From Syntrophorhabdus sp. PtaB.Bin047 (lineage in GTDB: Bacteria > Desulfobacterota > Syntrophorhabdia > Syntrophorhabdales > Syntrophorhabdaceae), in the NCBI GenBank assembly GCA_002067235.1, contig MVQP01000013.1, positions 1 through 47,119 of the forward strand: a stretch of DNA of 47,119 nt. The letters run 5' to 3'. Positions 9,008 through 16,170 of the stretch are shown here, piece after piece. Under the pieces are notes generated by a model. That model made no database searches. It was given only the letters and a program-made list of their open reading frames with translations, and was not told where the DNA came from. Made by a program: the position numbers and the translations under genes. Position 1 is the first letter of the stretch. Every line of letters begins with the position of its first letter.

Positions 9008-9863
9008 GCTGGCCCTCAGGCAGACGCAGATAGTGGTGGATGCGCTGAGCCAGGCCAACCCCGGTCACGACTTCCTGATAGAGACCATCAGGACGACGGG
9101 CGACACCGTGTGGGACAAGCCCCTTGCGCAGATAGGAGGAAAGGGCCTGTTCGTCAAGGAGATAGAGGAAGAGCTCGTCCGCGGAGGCATCGACATCGCG
9201 GTCCACAGCATGAAGGACCTCCCCGCCGAGCTCGCCGAAGGTCTTGCCATCGGCGCCGTCATGGTCCGCGAAGACCCCAGGGACGCCTTCATCTCGACAC
9301 GGCTCACGAGCATAAGCGACCTTCACGGCGGGTGCCGCGTGGGAACGGGGAGCACGCGCCGGAAGGCCCAGCTTCAGAGGTACCGCGAGGGGATAGAGGT
9401 CGTCCCCTTAAGGGGGAACGTCGACACCCGCATCCGGAAGCTGACGACGCAGAAACTTGACGGCATCATCCTCGCGGCCGCCGGGGTCAGACGGCTGGGG
9501 CTCGAAGAGGTCATCACCGAGATCATTCCCGCGGACATCATGGTGCCCACCGCAGGCCAGGGCGCCATCGGCATCGAAATCCGCCGGGGCGATGAGGCGG
9601 CCGGGCTCCTCGGGGCGATCGATCACGACCGGACACACCGGGAGGTAGCCATCGAGAGGGCCGTTCAGGCGGCGGTCGGAGGGGGGTGCAGTATCCCGCT
9701 CGGCATCCATGCACGGATGGAAGACGACAGGACCGACCTCTCCCTCTCCCTGGGGAACGAAGACGGCACCATCCTTGTCCATGAAAAACTCTCGGAGAAA
9801 CCAGGCGGAGAACAAGCCCTTATCGAAAAGGCGTCACTTATACTGCTGGAACACTTTCGGTGA
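8970..9863 (+). CDS. hemC: Hydroxymethylbilane synthase (porphobilinogen deaminase)
   Basis: A 297-residue protein. Its start, WIVGTRGSKLALRQTQ, and the segments DKPLAQIGGKGLFVKEIEEE and AVHSMKDLP are all family signatures. GTGSTRRKAQL and the VGGGCSIPLG loop follow; the Cys in that loop carries the dipyrromethane cofactor. The enzyme joins four porphobilinogen units into hydroxymethylbilane. The ATG at 8970 is inside hemA. Shortening the gene to avoid the overlap would remove the conserved first strand, so the overlap is real. It is the last gene of the acyP-hemC run; hemB and hemD/cobA are not in the window. Confidence 0.96.
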   Translation: MKKTWIVGTRGSKLALRQTQIVVDALSQANPGHDFLIETIRTTGDTVWDKPLAQIGGKGLFVKEIEEELVRGGIDIAVHSMKDLPAELAEGLAIGAVMVREDPRDAFISTRLTSISDLHGGCRVGTGSTRRKAQLQRYREGIEVVPLRGNVDTRIRKLTTQKLDGIILAAAGVRRLGLEEVITEIIPADIMVPTAGQGAIGIEIRRGDEAAGLLGAIDHDRTHREVAIERAVQAAVGGGCSIPLGIHARMEDDRTDLSLSLGNEDGTILVHEKLSEKPGGEQALIEKASLILLEHFR

Positions 9864-9870
9864 AACCTCT

Positions 9871-10094
9871 CATATCATTCCGGCGACACCACCCTTGCTT
9901 CGTCATTCCGGCGAAGGCCGGAATCCAGGAAGAACTGGCAGTGAATGACCACCGAATGGTGAAAAGCTCAACGACACCTCTCATGTTGTGCTCTTCGGGG
10001 ATTATCCACCGTGTGCGAAAAACCTTTTCCTGGATTCCGGCCTTCGCCGGAATGACGGGGGGGGAGAACGCCCACCTGCCGGAATGACGGGGAG
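9871..10094. repeat. REP-like inverted repeat cluster 1
   Basis: The 361-bp gap between hemC and the HU gene holds a palindromic unit in both orientations. The left arm is at 9901-9929 (core CATTCCGGCGAAGGCCGGAA) and the right arm, its reverse complement, at 10028-10056, about 100 bp apart. A partial unit (ATCATTCCGGCGACACC) starts at 9874 and another partial right arm (GCCGGAATGACGGGG) lies near 10078-10092. Each arm is itself a short hairpin, and the two arms can pair with each other. This looks like a dispersed extragenic palindromic/BIME-like element. The rest of the gap shows no gene. Confidence 0.8.
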
Positions 10095-10168
10095 GAAAGA
10101 ATATGGGTTTGTCGGAGTGACGATGGGGAATTTCGGGTCAGAGCCATGGTGAGGGGTTATGTGAAATT

Positions 10169-10203
10169 ATAAATGCCTCCGACCGAAGTGCGGAGGCATT
10201 TAT
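10169..10203 (-). terminator. Candidate terminator hairpin of the HU gene
   Basis: A perfect 13-bp stem, ATAAATGCCTCCG (10169-10181) with CGGAGGCATTTAT (10191-10203), encloses a 9-nt loop. It starts 22 nt after the HU stop codon on the minus strand. The strong A/T run (7 T on the minus strand) lies before the stem and only a weak T-rich stretch follows, so it is not a textbook intrinsic terminator. It may end HU transcription, protect its 3' end, or act on read-through from the hemC side. Confidence 0.55.
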
Positions 10204-10224
10204 AAAAAAATAGCTCGAATCTGA

Positions 10225-10494
10225 TTAGATCGCGTCCTTAAGAGCTTTTCCTGCCGTAAATTTCGGGACTTTCCTTGAGGGGATCTTGATCTCTTTGCCG
10301 GTCCTGGGGTTTCTTCCCTTGCGGGCTTTCCTCTTGGAAACAGAGAAAGTGCCAAAACCAACAAGTGTCACGCGTTCGTCTTTCTTCAAAGCTGCCTTCA
10401 CTCCATCAAGAAAAGCTTCCAAGGCCTTGCCGGCAGCGGCTTTTGATATCTTTGAGCCTGCCGCCATCTTACTAATCAATTCTGCCTTTGTCAT
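10225..10494 (-). CDS. hup: HU/IHF-family DNA-binding protein
   Basis: An 89-residue protein of typical HU size. It starts [20 protein letters not shown] and has the core [20 protein letters not shown]. The DNA-binding arm [13 protein letters not shown] carries the conserved Pro that intercalates in DNA. HU compacts the nucleoid and bends DNA as a dimer. The start has a strong ribosome site (AAAGGAGGGG) and stands alone with its own promoter and hairpin. The IHF-specific extensions are absent, so HU is the better name. Confidence 0.95.
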   Translation of the reverse strand: MTKAELISKMAAGSKISKAAAGKALEAFLDGVKAALKKDERVTLVGFGTFSVSKRKARKGRNPRTGKEIKIPSRKVPKFTAGKALKDAI

Positions 10495-10556
10495 ACATAC
10501 CCCTCCTTTAGATTATTGTTGGACGCTGGTTTCCGGAGGTACCACCGTCTAGATAG

Positions 10557-10586
10557 TTTATACTCCCCTATTTACAAAATATGCAA
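10557..10586 (-). promoter_or_regulatory. Candidate sigma-70 promoter of the HU gene
   Basis: On the minus strand TTGCAT (10581-10586) and TATAAA (10557-10562) are spaced by 18 nt. They sit about 63 nt before the HU start codon, which leaves an untranslated leader of roughly 55 nt. The AT-rich block stands out from the GC-rich surroundings. Confidence 0.5.
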
Positions 10587-10596
10587 GAAGTTTTTT

Positions 10597-10625
10597 CGGG
10601 ATTTGTGAAAAAACCTTCACATCCC
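10597..10625. repeat. Inverted repeat between the cupin and HU genes
   Basis: CGGGATTTGTGAA and TTCACATCCCG form an imperfect hairpin with a 2-nt bulge and a short A-rich loop. It lies 24 nt after the cupin stop (minus strand) and just upstream of the HU promoter. It may terminate cupin transcription, but no clear T-run follows the stem in that direction, so the role is uncertain. Confidence 0.35.
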
Positions 10626-10648
10626 GATTTCCGTCGTAATCCCCCTAT

Positions 10649-11032
10649 TTACGCCCTTCCGTAGTCATCCTCCAGCCTCTCGATATCGTCCTCTCCGAAA
10701 TAGTCGCCCGTTTGCACCTCGATGAAAACGAAATCCCCGGCCCCCGTATTGTTCACCCTGTGCAGGAGTGCCCTGGGGATGTCGACGGAACCGTTCCTGG
10801 CAACGGGTATCTCCCTGCGGTCTATTGTGACAAGGGCATCCCCGGCCAGTACGAACCAGTGTTCATCCCTGTGCTTGTGTCTCTGCAGGCTCAGGCGGCA
10901 CCCCGGATAGACGACTATCCTCTTGACCTTGCAATCGGGCAGGTCCGCCAGGACCTCATAATAGCCCCAGGGACGATGTCCGTCTTCTCCCATCTTCCCG
11001 CTCACCCTGTCAAAGCCCTCCTTGTCTCTCAC
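10649..11032 (-). CDS. Mannose-6-phosphate isomerase type II-like cupin
   Basis: A 127-residue single cupin. HRPWGYYEVL near the start, then LQRHKHRDEHWFVLAGDALV, with the His/Glu metal ligands of cupin motif 1, and IPRALLHRVNN, with the motif 2 His, match the C-terminal isomerase domain of bifunctional GDP-mannose pyrophosphorylase/phosphomannose isomerase. The nucleotidyltransferase half is missing. Stand-alone members interconvert fructose-6-phosphate and mannose-6-phosphate or bind other sugars. A role in sugar-nucleotide supply is possible, but the gene is some 7 kb from the glycan operon and on the other strand. It lies between two repeat clusters. Confidence 0.8.
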   Translation of the reverse strand: MRDKEGFDRVSGKMGEDGHRPWGYYEVLADLPDCKVKRIVVYPGCRLSLQRHKHRDEHWFVLAGDALVTIDRREIPVARNGSVDIPRALLHRVNNTGAGDFVFIEVQTGDYFGEDDIERLEDDYGRA

Positions 11033-11105
11033 CCGTTATCCTCCCCTCCCCGTTGTTCTCGCGAAGGCTGTTCCTGTCCCGTCATCTCTGAACACAATTT
11101 TGCTT

Positions 11106-11326
11106 CGTCATTCCGGCGACACCGCTGTTGCTTCGTCATTCCGGCGACACCGCTGTTGCTTCGTCATTCCGGCGAAGGCCGGAATCCAGAAGAGATGGCA
11201 GACCCGGCACACCTGGCGACGAAACATCCGGCCGTTGTCCTTAGCCGGCGATTCATCATCTTTCCCGTACAGTCCCTGTCAGGACATCTCTCTTCCCGGA
11301 TTCCGGCCTTCGCCGGAATCACGGGG
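11106..11326. repeat. REP-like inverted repeat cluster 2 with 28-bp tandem units
   Basis: The 406-bp gap between motB and the cupin gene has no convincing gene. It contains a 28-bp unit starting CGTCATTCCGGCGACACCGC, repeated exactly at 11106-11133 and 11134-11161. A full palindromic arm (11162-11189, core CATTCCGGCGAAGGCCGGAA) follows, and an inverted arm lies at 11298-11326. The layout (CGACACC half-units, left arm, AAGA..TGGCAG, about 100 bp, right arm) is the same as in cluster 1. The two are therefore copies of one composite element placed on either side of the HU-cupin pair. Confidence 0.8.
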
Positions 11327-11438
11327 AGGGTTAACACCGGCCTGCCAAACGACAGATAGGAGTTCATCCCGTAACAGCGGGAGTCCCTTCTCATACTGCT
11401 ACAGTATCACACGTGAATTGCTGAGACAATGGTCAGGG

Positions 11439-12164
11439 TTATTTTTTTTGATCGTCCGTCACGGATTTGGAAACGATGATCTCTATCCTGCGGTTGCGGG
11501 AACGGTTCTCGGCGGTGTCGTTGGGGGCCACGGGGTGATACTCGGCATAGCCCACGGCCGATATCCTCCGGGGAGAAAGGTCGTGTTTCTCGATGAGGTA
11601 GCGCACGACCTCCGTGGCGCGCCGCACTGAAAGTTCCCAGTTGGACCTGAATTCCGTGGTCGAGATGGGTATGTTGTCCGTATGGCCTTCGACGCGCAGG
11701 GGATTGTTCGCCGCGCTGATGACGGGTGCTATGGTGTCGAGCGTCCGCTTTGCCCCCGGCTTGAGGTCGGCCTTGCCGAGGTCGAAGAAGGCCTCGTCGA
11801 GGACCCTGATCACGATACCACGCTCGTCGGTGATAACCGATATCTTCCTGTCAGGGGTGTCGGCACCCTCAAGCTTCCGTATCTCCTCCTCGAGCTTCTC
11901 CTTCACATCCTCCGCGGCGCCCGGCGTCTTGAGGGACACATCAAAGGGAACATTTCCCGTCGCGGCTCCCGCGGCCGCGACGCTCGATCCCCCGGCAAAT
12001 ATCGACTTCAGATGGCCCGTCAGTTCCCTGTACTTCTCCGAGTCGTGCTTCGAAAAGGTGTACATCATGATGAAAAAGGCCAGGAGCAGCGTGATGAGGT
12101 CCGAATAGGTTATGAGCCAGCGCTCGAGATTCTCATGCTCTTCGGGTTTTCGCTTCCGTCTCAC
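11439..12164 (-). CDS. motB: Flagellar motor stator protein MotB
   Basis: A 241-residue protein. A basic cytoplasmic N-terminus leads to one transmembrane helix beginning TYSDLITLLLAFFIMM; Asp22 in SDLITLL is the conserved proton-carrying residue. A linker follows, then an OmpA-like peptidoglycan-binding domain (about 125-235) with VEGHTDNIPI and SNWELSVRRATEVVRYL. It anchors the stator to the cell wall and with MotA forms the ion channel that drives the motor. The ATG overlaps the motA stop (ATGA). It is the last gene of the motility operon; no clear terminator hairpin is seen downstream. Confidence 0.95.
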   Translation of the reverse strand: MRRKRKPEEHENLERWLITYSDLITLLLAFFIMMYTFSKHDSEKYRELTGHLKSIFAGGSSVAAAGAATGNVPFDVSLKTPGAAEDVKEKLEEEIRKLEGADTPDRKISVITDERGIVIRVLDEAFFDLGKADLKPGAKRTLDTIAPVISAANNPLRVEGHTDNIPISTTEFRSNWELSVRRATEVVRYLIEKHDLSPRRISAVGYAEYHPVAPNDTAENRSRNRRIEIIVSKSVTDDQKK

Positions 12165-12928
12165 CGCTTGACCTCCATCCGTTTATCGGGAAGCAGGAAC
12201 GAGACCAGCTTCATTCGGATGACCCGGGGGTTGTCGCCCATGGCGAGCGATATGGCGCCTTCTGTTATGATCTCGAGATAGAGGGCCTCGTCCTGGTGCT
12301 TGTGCTTTAGCTTGTCCGACAGGGGCAGGTAGACGAGGTTTGCAAGGGCCACGCCCCAGAGGGTGGCGATAAAGGCGCTTGCAATGGCGGAAGCCATGTT
12401 GGAGCTGCTCTCCATGCTCCCCAGGGCGTGGATAAGCCCGAGGACCGTCCCTATGATGCCGAGAGTCGGGGAAAAACCGCCGAGCTTCTGGAAGAAGGCG
12501 GCGCCCGCCTTGTGGCGCTCCTCTATGTACGCTATCTCTATCTCGAGGATCTCCCGTATCTTGTTCGTCTCGAAACCGTCAATGGCGAGCTGTATGGCCT
12601 TTCGCAGAAAGGGCTCCCGTATGGAATCGAGGTCCTTTTCGAGGCTCAGCAGCCCGTTCTTCCTGGCCCTCTGGGAGAGATCGAAAAGGAGGTCAATGAG
12701 TTGCCGGGAGTCCGTCTTCTTTTCGGAAAAGGCCACCTTCATGAGGTTGGGGAGATTGATGAGTTGCTTGACGGAGGTTGTTACCGTTGCCGCGCCGAAG
12801 GTGCCGAACACGACGAGTATCATGGCAGGTACCTGGATCAGCGCGGAGATGTGCCCCCCTTCCATGAGGAAGGCAACAAGAACGGAGCCGATTCCGACCA
12901 CCAGGCCTAAGAGGGTTGCAATATCCAT
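12161..12928 (-). CDS. motA: Flagellar motor stator protein MotA
   Basis: A 255-residue protein with four predicted membrane helices. The first pair is near residues 1-55 and the second pair, including GFSPTLGIIGTVLGLIHAL with the conserved Pro, is at about 150-205. The large cytoplasmic loop between them contains charged residues (RARKNGLLSLEKDLD) that in other MotA proteins touch FliG. It forms the proton-driven (possibly Na+-driven) stator with MotB, encoded next with a 4-nt overlap. The PilZ gene lies 6 nt upstream, so stator and c-di-GMP receptor are co-transcribed. Confidence 0.95.
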   Translation of the reverse strand: MDIATLLGLVVGIGSVLVAFLMEGGHISALIQVPAMILVVFGTFGAATVTTSVKQLINLPNLMKVAFSEKKTDSRQLIDLLFDLSQRARKNGLLSLEKDLDSIREPFLRKAIQLAIDGFETNKIREILEIEIAYIEERHKAGAAFFQKLGGFSPTLGIIGTVLGLIHALGSMESSSNMASAIASAFIATLWGVALANLVYLPLSDKLKHKHQDEALYLEIITEGAISLAMGDNPRVIRMKLVSFLLPDKRMEVKR

Positions 12929-12934
12929 AGCTTA

Positions 12935-13504
12935 TCAACTCGTCGTCTCTTTTTTCTGACGCAGGTACTGGCGCTCTTTCAGGAACACGTAATTGATCAG
13001 GACATCCCGGTCCTTCTCATTTATGACCATGAATTTCAGCGCACATTTGTGGGGACCAGCGTCGCGCTCATCCGCCCTGACCACCTCGCACAGGCAGGTG
13101 ATCCTGGGATAGGGGAACACGGGGATGATGATCCTGAGTTCCACGAGGTCCCCATCCTTCAGGGGGGATTCACACATGAACTGGACCCCGGCCCCGCTTA
13201 TGTTCACATCGGTCTTTACGGCGGTGTAGCCGTCACCGGCGGAAGACCTGCCCAGGATCTCTATGATAAGGTCGAGTTTCCTGTTGATCATCCGCATGTA
13301 CTCGTGTATCTGGTCGGCCGCCTCCTTCAGCTCTCCCTGACCCTCCAGGAAGTAGATCTCGTGCAGCCTGTCGACCACCTGTGTGGAATTGTAACGGATG
13401 ACGTCCTCGAGCCTCGCGAATTCATCGCGGCCGATAAGACGGAACTCCAGGGGGATCCTGTCGGTGATCCTGAAGAACTCCCTTCTTTCGGGCTCACCAC
13501 TCAT
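12935..13504 (-). CDS. PilZ-domain c-di-GMP receptor (YcgR-like)
   Basis: A 189-residue protein with both c-di-GMP-binding parts of PilZ: RREFFR at residues 7-12 (RxxxR) and NISGAG at 101-106 ([D/N]xSxxG). A helical insertion (about 30-85) lies between them, so the N-terminal arginine motif comes from a YcgR-like flanking segment. Standing directly before motAB and after an HD-GYP phosphodiesterase gene, it probably acts as a motor brake or otherwise couples c-di-GMP level to motility. Its start overlaps the end of the HD-GYP gene by 11 nt. Confidence 0.85.
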   Translation of the reverse strand: MSGEPERREFFRITDRIPLEFRLIGRDEFARLEDVIRYNSTQVVDRLHEIYFLEGQGELKEAADQIHEYMRMINRKLDLIIEILGRSSAGDGYTAVKTDVNISGAGVQFMCESPLKDGDLVELRIIIPVFPYPRITCLCEVVRADERDAGPHKCALKFMVINEKDRDVLINYVFLKERQYLRQKKETTS

Positions 13505-14969
13505 GGCCGTCCCGGATCAGATCGACAAAGGCCTTCACTACCTCGGGGTCGAACTGGCTGCCGCTGCATCGCGCGATCTCCGCCACGATCTCGTCCGTCC
13601 CCATGGCCTTGCGGTAGGGGCGGTCCGTCACCATGGCATCGTAAGCGTCGCAGACCGCAATTATGCGCGAGCAGACGGGGATGTCCGCACCCGCGAGATG
13701 ATCGGGATACCCCTTGCCGTCATAGCGCTCATGGTGATGCCTGATGATCCTAGCCTCCTTCGCCAGGATCTCGAAACGGCTCATGATCTCTTCCCCGTAC
13801 ACGGAGTGGCTCTGCATGATTGCATATTCGTCGTCGGACAGCCTCTCCGGCTTGAGCAGAATGCTGTCGGGAATGCCTATCTTCCCGAGGTCGTGGACAG
13901 GGCAGACGACCTTTATAACGTCCTTCTCGTAATCGCTCACCCCGAGGCGCTCGCCGAGGGCGAGGCTCATGCCCGTGACCCTCTTGCAGTGTCCTTCCGT
14001 ATAGAGATCGCGCTTCGTGATGGCGATGATCAACGATTTCAGGGTGTGAAGGATATTCTCGAAGAGGCTCTCGTAGAGCATCCTGTTCTCTATCTGTGTC
14101 GATGCCTTCTCGGCGATGAGACGAAGGAAGAAGGCGTCGTTCTCGAGGGACCTTGGTCCCCTGCCGTTCATCTTCGCCTCCGTCATGATGAAGCCTATTG
14201 GTTCTCCCTGAATCACAAGAGGAAGGTATATCCTGTTATCCTTCACGAGATGCTTTCGCGCTCGCTGGGTCGGCCCGCTCAGGTCTTCGGGCATTCTGAT
14301 GCGCTGCCAGTCCCATCCCGGCGGCTCGCCGTCTTTCGTATACCCCGTGTAGAGTATCAGTTCGTTCTTATCACCGTCGGGAACATAGTAGCCGCAGGAG
14401 CGGACGTCGAGCGTCTCGCCCACGATCTGGACCATCTTCTCGTAAACGTCCTCAAAGATATTGATGGAATTGAACCTGTTCGAGATGTGGTACATCGTGG
14501 TCAGTTCTTTTATCTTTTTCTGCAGTTCCCTGTTGAGATGCTCGATCTTCTTCTTGTCGCCCAGGTTCTGCATCATGTTCTCGTTCTCGATGAGGAGCTT
14601 CCTCTCCCTGAGGACCCGCATCATGACGAGCATGAGCTTGTCGAGCTCGAAAGGCTTGAGAAGAAAGTCGGAGGCACCCTTCTTCATGGCGTCTATGACG
14701 AAGTTGGGGTCGTAGTAGCCCGTTGCCATGATAACGGCGGTGGTGGGCTTCGTGACCTTGATGGTGTCGATGAGTGTTATGCCGTTGAGGTCGGGAAGCT
14801 GGACGTCGAGTATGACTATCTCCGGGTCCTTCTTCTCCAGCATTTCCAGGGCTTCCCTGCCGCAGGTCGCCTTGTATATCTCACAGCCGTTGAGGCCGAG
14901 AAAATCTCCCAGGATGTTGATGACCTCGGGGTTGTCATCGACAACAAGTATCTTGGTTCCCTCTATCAT
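13494..14969 (-). CDS. Response regulator with REC, GAF and HD-GYP c-di-GMP phosphodiesterase domains
   Basis: A 491-residue protein. The receiver domain (1-120) has the phospho-acceptor Asp55 in IVILDVQLPD and a conserved Lys in FLLKPFE. A coiled-coil linker (about 125-165) follows, then a GAF domain (about 165-300). The HD-GYP domain (about 310-485) has the HD pair in VCPVHDLGKIGIP, HHHERYDGKGYP with the GYP signature, and DAYDAMVTDRPYR. HD-GYP enzymes hydrolyse c-di-GMP with a metal centre. Its place beside PilZ and motAB suggests it lowers c-di-GMP to favour swimming in response to a histidine kinase not in this window. Confidence 0.92.
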   Translation of the reverse strand: MIEGTKILVVDDNPEVINILGDFLGLNGCEIYKATCGREALEMLEKKDPEIVILDVQLPDLNGITLIDTIKVTKPTTAVIMATGYYDPNFVIDAMKKGASDFLLKPFELDKLMLVMMRVLRERKLLIENENMMQNLGDKKKIEHLNRELQKKIKELTTMYHISNRFNSINIFEDVYEKMVQIVGETLDVRSCGYYVPDGDKNELILYTGYTKDGEPPGWDWQRIRMPEDLSGPTQRARKHLVKDNRIYLPLVIQGEPIGFIMTEAKMNGRGPRSLENDAFFLRLIAEKASTQIENRMLYESLFENILHTLKSLIIAITKRDLYTEGHCKRVTGMSLALGERLGVSDYEKDVIKVVCPVHDLGKIGIPDSILLKPERLSDDEYAIMQSHSVYGEEIMSRFEILAKEARIIRHHHERYDGKGYPDHLAGADIPVCSRIIAVCDAYDAMVTDRPYRKAMGTDEIVAEIARCSGSQFDPEVVKAFVDLIRDGHEW

Positions 14970-15009
14970 CGCTCATCCCTCACGCCTTCTGGCAGGATAA
15001 GACATTCTG

Positions 15010-15591
15010 TCACTCAATGAGCAGTCTCCCCTTTCTCAGTTTTTCCAGGTTCCTTATCTCGGCAACGATCTGTTCCGTATCGCTTGCCTTCTTGCCGTTT
15101 GTGGGCTCATCCCTTTCTTCCCGTTCCTCGGGCTTCTTCCCGCGATACCGTTCCATCTCGTCATAGAAGCTCTGCAGGGTCTGAATGAGCTTCGCGTTGA
15201 GCTTCTTCAGGGTGACCTTGTCACGGGCGTTCTTGACGACCACCTGGAGCTCTTCCATCCTGAAGGGCTTGACAATGTAATCGAAGGCGCCGATCCTCAC
15301 CGCTTCGACGGCACTGTCCATCGAGGCATAACCCGTGATAATGACGAACTCCGTGTCCTGACTCTCTTTCCTGATGGTCCTTATCAGTTCCATACCGGGC
15401 ACTTCCGGCATGTTGAGGTCTGTGATGATGAGATCGAAGGGCTCCTGATGGTGTCTTTCGAGGGCCTCCCGGCCATTGGCAGCCCCTTGTGCGTCATGGC
15501 CCTCCCCTTTCAGGTATTCCTGAAGGATCTCCCTGAGTTCCTTGTTGTCGTCAACAATGAGTATACGGAAGGAATCATCATTTCTCATCAT
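15010..15591 (-). CDS. Response regulator with C-terminal coiled-coil/unknown extension
   Basis: A 193-residue protein. The receiver domain (about 8-125) has the acidic pocket VDD, phospho-acceptor Asp58 in LIITDLNMPEVPGMELI, the Thr region VIITGYAS and the conserved Lys of YIVKPFRMEEL. The remaining 65 residues are charged and helical, with no DNA-binding or enzymatic domain, so output is probably by protein contact. It overlaps the upstream small gene by 14 nt and is 40 nt before the HD-GYP gene. The two regulators may share a kinase. Confidence 0.88.
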   Translation of the reverse strand: MMRNDDSFRILIVDDNKELREILQEYLKGEGHDAQGAANGREALERHHQEPFDLIITDLNMPEVPGMELIRTIRKESQDTEFVIITGYASMDSAVEAVRIGAFDYIVKPFRMEELQVVVKNARDKVTLKKLNAKLIQTLQSFYDEMERYRGKKPEEREERDEPTNGKKASDTEQIVAEIRNLEKLRKGRLLIE

Positions 15592-15784
15592 GTCTTTTCA
15601 ATTTCTCAGTCACGTGCTCACCGATCCGATCATAGAGCATCTTCTTCATTCCTTCCCGTGAAATGTTGACTTCGTCCTCGCGGCTATCCATTTCGCGCTC
15701 GTTACCAGCCCTGTTCATACGGACCTTCATGTTCTTCATGTAGGTCCTTATGACGCTGCTTATCTGGTAATCCGATATCGTCAT
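15578..15784 (-). CDS. Small motility-operon protein, FlgM-like in layout
   Basis: A 68-residue charged protein. A helical N-terminus (TISDYQISSVIRTYMKNMKV) is followed by EDEVNISREGMKKMLYDRI. A 'D-V-x-I/L-S' turn followed by a helix is common in FlgM-type anti-sigma-28 proteins and in small flagellar proteins of Deltaproteobacteria. I cannot decide on family identity by eye. It has its own ribosome site (GGGAGAAG) and lies just downstream of a sigma-28-like promoter (15803-15830). It overlaps the next response-regulator gene by 14 nt, which supports it being a real gene. Confidence 0.65.
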   Translation of the reverse strand: MTISDYQISSVIRTYMKNMKVRMNRAGNEREMDSREDEVNISREGMKKMLYDRIGEHVTEKLKRHDEK

Positions 15785-15802
15785 CTACTTCTCCCTGTTA
15801 CT

Positions 15803-15830
15803 TTATCGGACCGGGAGAGAGATGACTTAA
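15803..15830 (-). promoter_or_regulatory. Candidate sigma-28 (FliA) promoter inside the motility operon
   Basis: On the minus strand TTAAGTCA (15823-15830), a 12-nt spacer and TCCGATAA (15803-15810) resemble the FliA consensus TAAAGTTT-N11-GCCGATAA. The -10 half is strong, the -35 half weaker and the spacer 1 nt long. It would start a transcript 10-15 nt before the small FlgM-like gene and give the downstream regulators and motAB a second promoter. Confidence 0.5.
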
Positions 15831-15839
15831 GTTATTTTT

Positions 15840-16169
15840 TCATTTCTTCAGAGAAAAGAATGCAGGGACCGGCGGCAGGGGAAATTTCGGGCTGTACGAC
15901 CTCAAAGCCCGCTGATTGTCCGAATACCGCTCTATCTCCTTGAGCAGTTTCGAACGTTCCTCTTCGAGCCTCTCTATGACCCTCATTTCATTGCCGCAGA
16001 ACCTTTCCGCTACGTCGGCGTCTATCATCGTGGACGACAAAACAAGACGCTCGCAGACCTCCTGCCGTTCAAGGAGACATTCTATGAACGCGGCACTGTC
16101 CTCCTGCTCAAGGGCGGCCAGGGTCATCCCCTCAAAGAAGATGATGTCTCTCTCGGCGCGTGTCTTCAT
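15840..16169 (-). CDS. Helical protein of FliT/FlgN chaperone size, unknown function
   Basis: A 109-residue, mostly helical protein rich in Glu, Arg and Leu. Heptad-like stretches run through residues 5-90 (for example LAALEQEDSAAFIECLLERQ) and the tail is proline-rich (FPLPPVPAFF). Size, helical content and place in a flagellar operon fit a FliT- or FlgN-like export chaperone, but no diagnostic motif is visible. I chose the ATG at 16169, one base after the stop of the upstream gene and preceded by GGAGAGGGTGG. The in-frame ATG at 16190 would overlap the upstream gene and has no better ribosome site. Confidence 0.65.
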   Translation of the reverse strand: MKTRAERDIIFFEGMTLAALEQEDSAAFIECLLERQEVCERLVLSSTMIDADVAERFCGNEMRVIERLEEERSKLLKEIERYSDNQRALRSYSPKFPLPPVPAFFSLKK

Positions 16170-16170
16170 T

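Noticed and set aside
10140..10224. Riboswitch or small RNA near the HU hairpin
   Set aside because: Only one simple stem-loop is visible and no conserved riboswitch core. The hairpin is better explained as the HU 3' end.
11106..11189. CRISPR-like array
   Set aside because: Three adjacent units with no spacers between them and a palindromic core shared with another locus. This is a tandem REP-like repeat, not a CRISPR array, and no cas genes are present.
13398..15020. 540-codon plus-strand frame opposite the HD-GYP gene
   Set aside because: It is antisense to well-supported REC-GAF-HD-GYP and PilZ genes and has no recognisable domain or ribosome site.
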